A DNA stretch of 64,000 nucleotides from Chamaecrista fasciculata (lineage: Eukaryota > Streptophyta > Magnoliopsida > Fabales > Fabaceae): contig QANZ01001212.1 in the NCBI GenBank assembly GCA_003254925.1, positions 43,433-107,432 of the forward strand. Direction: 5' to 3'. How positions within the stretch are numbered: position 1 is the stretch's first letter; the number at the start of each line of letters is the position of its first letter. The notes below the pieces were generated by a model, which searched no databases, was not told the DNA's origin, and saw only the letters and a program-made list of their open reading frames with translations. Both the position numbers and the translations under genes were made by a program. Shown here in pieces: positions 59,574 to 64,000 of this stretch.

Positions 59574-61207
59574 TACAAAAGTTCTATACAGTATTTTGCA
59601 GTTGATGATCCCTAATTGTATGGGATTATATATGATTCTTAATTATTAGACAAACAGATTGCCTCGGGATAAATGCAGTAGCTTAAGAAAGTGTTAGGCT
59701 TTATGTAGTAAATAGGAATTGGACTTTACAAGTTGACATTATTATTTGCTTTTGTCAACAGTTACGCACTTTCGTCGATCGTTCGTCCGAACATGACAGG
59801 AAATTTTGATTGATTAATTCGTCGATGTTATCCTTTGAAGGTGTTAAATATTTGTGTTACTCCAGTCGTCTAACTCTAAACAGGATATTTGAAATAAAAC
59901 TATCACCCAATTATTATCAATTCATTCCTAGTTAATCTCAGGCCAAAAAGAAATTCCTAGTTAATCTAGAAAGTTAGACGGATAAAATGGTATCCAACTT
60001 ATGTCAAACAGTCAAAGTGATACGTTAATTAATTTAGAGAGATAAGTACTGAAAAAAATAATCCGTACGTGCAATGACAGCACGGCTTCAAGCAATATTG
60101 GAAACTCAAGCCAAATAAATGCTATATAATTTGTGAGTAGGTGATTATTACTGTTTCTTTTCGATCAAGATCGAGAGATGGACAGCAGCTTCTGATTATC
60201 CAAACAATGCCACACCCATAATTAATCAAAATCGTCGAAGCCATGTTCATTGTGTGTGTGTATTAATTATATATATCGACTATGAAAGGAGCAGCTAGCT
60301 GCCATGTCTTATTCAAGTAATTAATTTTATATATGCAAGAAGTAAAGGCATGAATGTCAAAGCAACAGGGAAAAATCTTTTTGAAACATATTTAATGCTA
60401 AAATATGATTTGAAAGAGGTGCCAAAACTTAAAAACCTAATCCCACAGTTGAATGATCAATTTCCTTAGTGCAATATCCAATTGTCGTCACCTTTTGTTT
60501 TTTCTTTAATTTGTTTCATTCTTTATTATATCCTAGTTTTGAATTACCATATGGCGTTAGCATATATATAGAGAGAGTTATAGACCTACGTCCTTTTCTA
60601 TTCCATTAGGTCCAATATGTTTTCAATTAATTATTTAATTGTATCAATGTATTTATTATTGAGATATAACGTGATCAACTTTATATTTATCAATTAAGAA
60701 GCAGTTTTACCTTTTGAAATTATATCATGAAAATATAACAAGTATTAGTTCTTAGAAAATCATACTACATGTCTTAAAAACTAAGTGATAAAGTTAGAGA
60801 GGAAAAACTTCATAAAATTTCTAACACTCAGTAACATTTTCAATATTAAATTGGTTCTTACACCTCTCACAAAGTCAATATATTCAACACATTCACTTTG
60901 TGATGCTTCACTCAACTTCTCCACGTACGAGTATAGTTATTTTCAATTTGATTGTCTCTTTTAAATTGACAAGTATAAGTCATTAGAAGAACTCAATCTC
61001 AAAAATTAACTATCGAGATTAAAAAAATCAAAATCATAAAACATCTTAAATTTAACATGACTCTTATGTAAAACTTACAAATTAGAGATGTGATCTTCTA
61101 CATTTTCCTCTCTATGTATTTTTTGTAGAATTAGAGAAAGAAAGAGAACATATGTGAGTTTCATAGATGATAAATATATTAGATTTATACTTTCTCTTTC
61201 TCTCATT
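59574..61207. other. AT-rich intergenic DNA
   Basis: No gene recognised. One minimal poly(A) insertion lies at 59924-59967. Confidence 0.5.
59924..59967 (+). mobile_element. Minimal poly(A) insertion with perfect 15-bp target duplication
   Basis: ATTCCTAGTTAATCT at 59924-59938 recurs exactly at 59953-59967. The 14 bases between are CAGGCCAAAAAGAA. The tail resembles the LINE end at 59546-59559 (CAGGAAAAAGAAAA). Confidence 0.65.
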
Positions 61208-61216
61208 TATTTTATT

Positions 61217-61794
61217 GGCAAAACACTCTTTCGTGCCCTTAACGTTTGCGGTGATTTTCAGTTATGTCCCTAACGTTTCATTTGTGTCAGTTGTGCCCCC
61301 AATGTGAAACGTTAGTTTCAATTATGCCCCCAATTTCAATCATTCACAAAAGAAAACACCATTTTCGCACGATTTGAGCTCGATTTTGATCAGATTTCAT
61401 ATGAGTTTTAATTTTCGGACATCACAAACTTGATTCCTTGGATCAATTTCAAAGATTAAGCTCAAAATAACCCCAAATCCGAAGAAAATCGGACCCGATG
61501 AACCCTAAAAAGGACCAAAACGAAATGCAACAAAACAAAGCATTTTTCTCAAAATTTCCATGTGCAAAATGATCCTTAGGAGCCGAAAATGAGTACCCAT
61601 AAACACTTTTATCAAAACAAACTGAAACGAACACGAATCTAAGCTCAAAAGTTCCTAAAAACGGTACACTAACGAGGATGGGGGCATAATTGAAACTAAC
61701 GTTTCACATTGAGGGCACAACTGACACAAATGAAACGTTAGGGGCATAACTGAAAATCATCACAAACGTTAGGGGCATGAAAGGGTGTTTTGCC
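61217..61794. mobile_element. Mutator-like MITE, copy 1
   Basis: Inverted ends GGCAAAACACTCTTTCGTGC and ATGAAAGGGTGTTTTGCC, with arms of about 130 bp (AACGTTTGCGGTGATTTTCA, CAATGTGAAACGTTAGTTTC). It is flanked on both sides by TATTTTATT (61208-61216 and 61795-61803), an exact 9-bp duplication. The centre holds about 300 bp of unique sequence without a known domain. Related to copy 2 at 62902-63461. Confidence 0.9.
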
Positions 61795-61803
61795 TATTTT
61801 ATT

Positions 61804-62892
61804 TTTCTTTATCTCTTCTAAAAAAAATATACAAAAGTGAAACATAAAGTATTCAATTCCTACAAATTATAAACATGGATGTGCAAACTTTGTTTTTTTA
61901 AATACAAAAAATTTAATGTGTGTATGGGTAAAAGATAAGTTCAAGTATATATAGCAGCCATCACCCTAAAGTCCTATAAAGCAAGGTAATTATATAGGTA
62001 CGTAATAGGTCATAGGTAAGACATGAATGCGCGTTACTAGATCTGATCTGTAAGAAGTTAGTCGTAGTTTCCGTAAGGATGAACTAATTTGAGCTTATAG
62101 TAAAAGTCAGAGAGATATATGTTAAAAATCAAACAAGATAATATAAAGTATTTGACGGGTCCTAGTTATTAGATCCAATGAGTGTTTAAATAGGCAATTA
62201 TTCATATTCAAAATGTGCACATATATTTATATATATATATATAGAAGTCAATATGACTACCAATTAACATAAAAAATCTGTTGGTGAAAGAAAAACTAAG
62301 TGAGGAGTTGCTTTTGTTTGGAGGAAAGGGACGCTAGAAATTAAAAGACCATATAGGTCAAAAAGTTTCCCACTATATATATATAAGTAAACTAACTTTT
62401 TGATTCCTAAATTATAAAGGTGCTATGAATTTAGTCTCTAGATTTTCACGACTGTATAATTAAGTTCTCAAAATTATTGGAGTAGTTGGTCCAAAGCTTT
62501 TGGTCTTCAAAAATGTATTGTTACTAAATTAATAACAAATTAAGTTGTCAAATTTTGCAAAACAGATTACTGTTTTTTTTTTTGGGTATATACATGACAT
62601 GAGGCCCAAACATAGCCATTTCGACATTTAACCATCAAGGTTATGGATCTGCCCAATAGGCCGCATCTCATTTCGAAATCCTAATAGGCTGCATCTCAAG
62701 TTTTATTTTTTAAAAAAAATATAAAAATAAAAATATTATAGATCTAAGGAAATTAATATGTTATTTGATTTTGTGTAAGAGACTTTGATTTTGATTTTAG
62801 TTTTTTGTGTGTGTTTGTGTTGCGGATTAATTATTTTCTTTGGAACATTTTTTTATTTTTCCTACGAATACTTGACTGCACTAATATTATTA
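61804..62892. other. AT-rich intergenic DNA
   Basis: Nothing coding recognised; several A/T runs and a T run at 62573-62584. Confidence 0.45.
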
Positions 62893-62901
62893 TATTATTT
62901 T

Positions 62902-63461
62902 GGCAAAACACCATTTCATGCACTTAACGTTTGCAGTGATTTTCAGTTATGCTCTTAATGTTTCATTTGTGTCATTTGTGCCCCCAATGTGAAACGTTAG
63001 TTTCAATTATGCTCCCACCCTCGTTAGTGTACCGTTTCTCAGAACTTTTTAGCTTCGATCCGTGTTCACTTTTGAGTTTATGGGTACTCATTTTCGGCTC
63101 CTAAGGATCATTTTGCACATAAAAATTTTGAGAAAAATGCTTCGTTTTGCTGCATTTCGTTTTGGTCCTTTTGGGGTTCATCGGGTTCAATTTTCTTCGG
63201 ATTTGGGGGCTATTTTGAGCTTAATCTTTGAAATTGATCCAAGGAATCAAGTTTGTGATTTTCGAAAATTAAAACCATATGAAATCTAATCAAAACCGAG
63301 CTCACATCGTGCGAAAATGGTGTTTTTTTTGTGGATGATTGAAATTGGGGGCATAATTGAAACTAACGTTTCACATTGAGGGCACAACTGACACAAATGA
63401 AACGTTAGGGGCATAACTGAAAATCACTACAAACGTTAGCGACACGAAAGGGTGTTTTGCC
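62902..63461. mobile_element. Mutator-like MITE, copy 2
   Basis: Same ends and arms as copy 1, with an exact 9-bp duplication TATTATTTT (62893-62901 and 63462-63470). The unique centre is in the opposite orientation to copy 1 (for example CGCACGATTTGAGCTCG in copy 1 against CGAGCTCACATCGTGCG here). The two insertions are therefore independent, not a local duplication. Confidence 0.9.
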
Positions 63462-63470
63462 TATTATTTT

Positions 63471-64000
63471 CTTGTTGACTCTTATTAAAAAAAGTTTTTC
63501 TACGAGTTTTGGCAAATATATATAATGCAGTTTTAAATATTTAGTATTCTTAATATTTATATTTTGAAAATCACAAAAACAAATTATTAAACCTACAAGC
63601 CTACAACTATCAATATGGGTCTAGTCCAAACTCCAAATTATCATGAGGTGATTTAATTTGGAATATGTCTCGAGTTAAACAAATTACATTTTAAACACAT
63701 GTATTCAAGAATAATAGGTTCAATTTATCTTAGATGAGTCACAAACTGAAAATAAACATCAATTTGTTTTAAACATAGCTCATTTAACAGTAAATTTGAT
63801 TTATTTTAAGGACTCTAATCCTATCAAAATTTTACTTTCTTTTAAATGAGTTGCAAAATACAATAGTTTTCAGAGATTAAATCCTTTAAACTTTCATTCT
63901 CTACATTTAAGAGGAAAATAAAGATTTTTTTGCATAGTATCATACCCTCGTTTAATATTAGATCGGTTAAGGATGAGGATAATTTCACCCGGATGGACAT
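63471..64000. other. AT-rich intergenic DNA to window end
   Basis: No feature recognised. Confidence 0.5.

Noticed and set aside
61449..61634. Frame in the centre of the Mutator-like MITE
   Set aside because: Repeated in the sister element at 63062-63289 but without any recognised domain; treated as element sequence.

Overview
The window is nuclear DNA from a flowering plant, almost certainly a eudicot. The reasons are multi-exon genes with GT-AG introns, very AT-rich intergenic DNA, plant-specific protein families (a CAMTA, an R2R3-MYB, RABH1) and plant-type transposons. It is draft assembly sequence: there are isolated N bases at 17753, 27366 and 47077 and a 967-base N gap at 48662-49628. 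I could not determine the species.

Genes from left to right: (1) VPS28, an ESCRT-I subunit, minus strand, 1478-2068; (2) mitochondrial-type ribosomal protein uL23, plus, 2900-3454, divergent from VPS28 across a short shared promoter; (3) a RABH1 (Rab6-type) GTPase, plus, 8376-10941, with a one-base deletion in exon 3; (4) an unrecognised multi-exon gene, minus, about 12177-15043; (5) a CAMTA calmodulin-binding transcription activator, plus, 25277-33515, 13 exons; (6) a UBP3/UBP4-type ubiquitin-specific protease, minus, 35079-39602, 6 exons; (7) a doubtful small-ORF locus at 42.6-45.1 kb; (8) an R2R3-MYB close to the MYB53/92/93 group, plus, 53964-55264, 3 exons. The genes are ordinary housekeeping and regulatory loci and form no operon or pathway cluster.

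The space between genes is dense with transposons, many nested, and several can be delimited to the base. A decayed Ty1/copia element (16.9-23.2 kb, minus) has an initiator-Met primer binding site and carries two Helitron termini. There are five Helitron-type 3' ends (CTAG after a GC-rich hairpin), all on the minus strand, and two belong to 179-bp elements with both ends visible. Four Mutator-like TIR elements are seen, three with exact 9-bp target duplications, plus a Pack-MULE-like element holding a truncated C2-domain gene. There are hAT-type and Harbinger-type TIR elements, three SINEs with target duplications (one in the last CAMTA intron), and three LINE 3' remnants.

The most unusual pattern is a series of very small insertions of 14-20 bp. 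Most consist of a GGCC- or ACC-type end plus a short poly(A), and each is flanked by a 15-18 bp direct repeat. They look like LINE or SINE insertions truncated almost to nothing. No bacterial-style system, CRISPR array or viral gene cluster was found.
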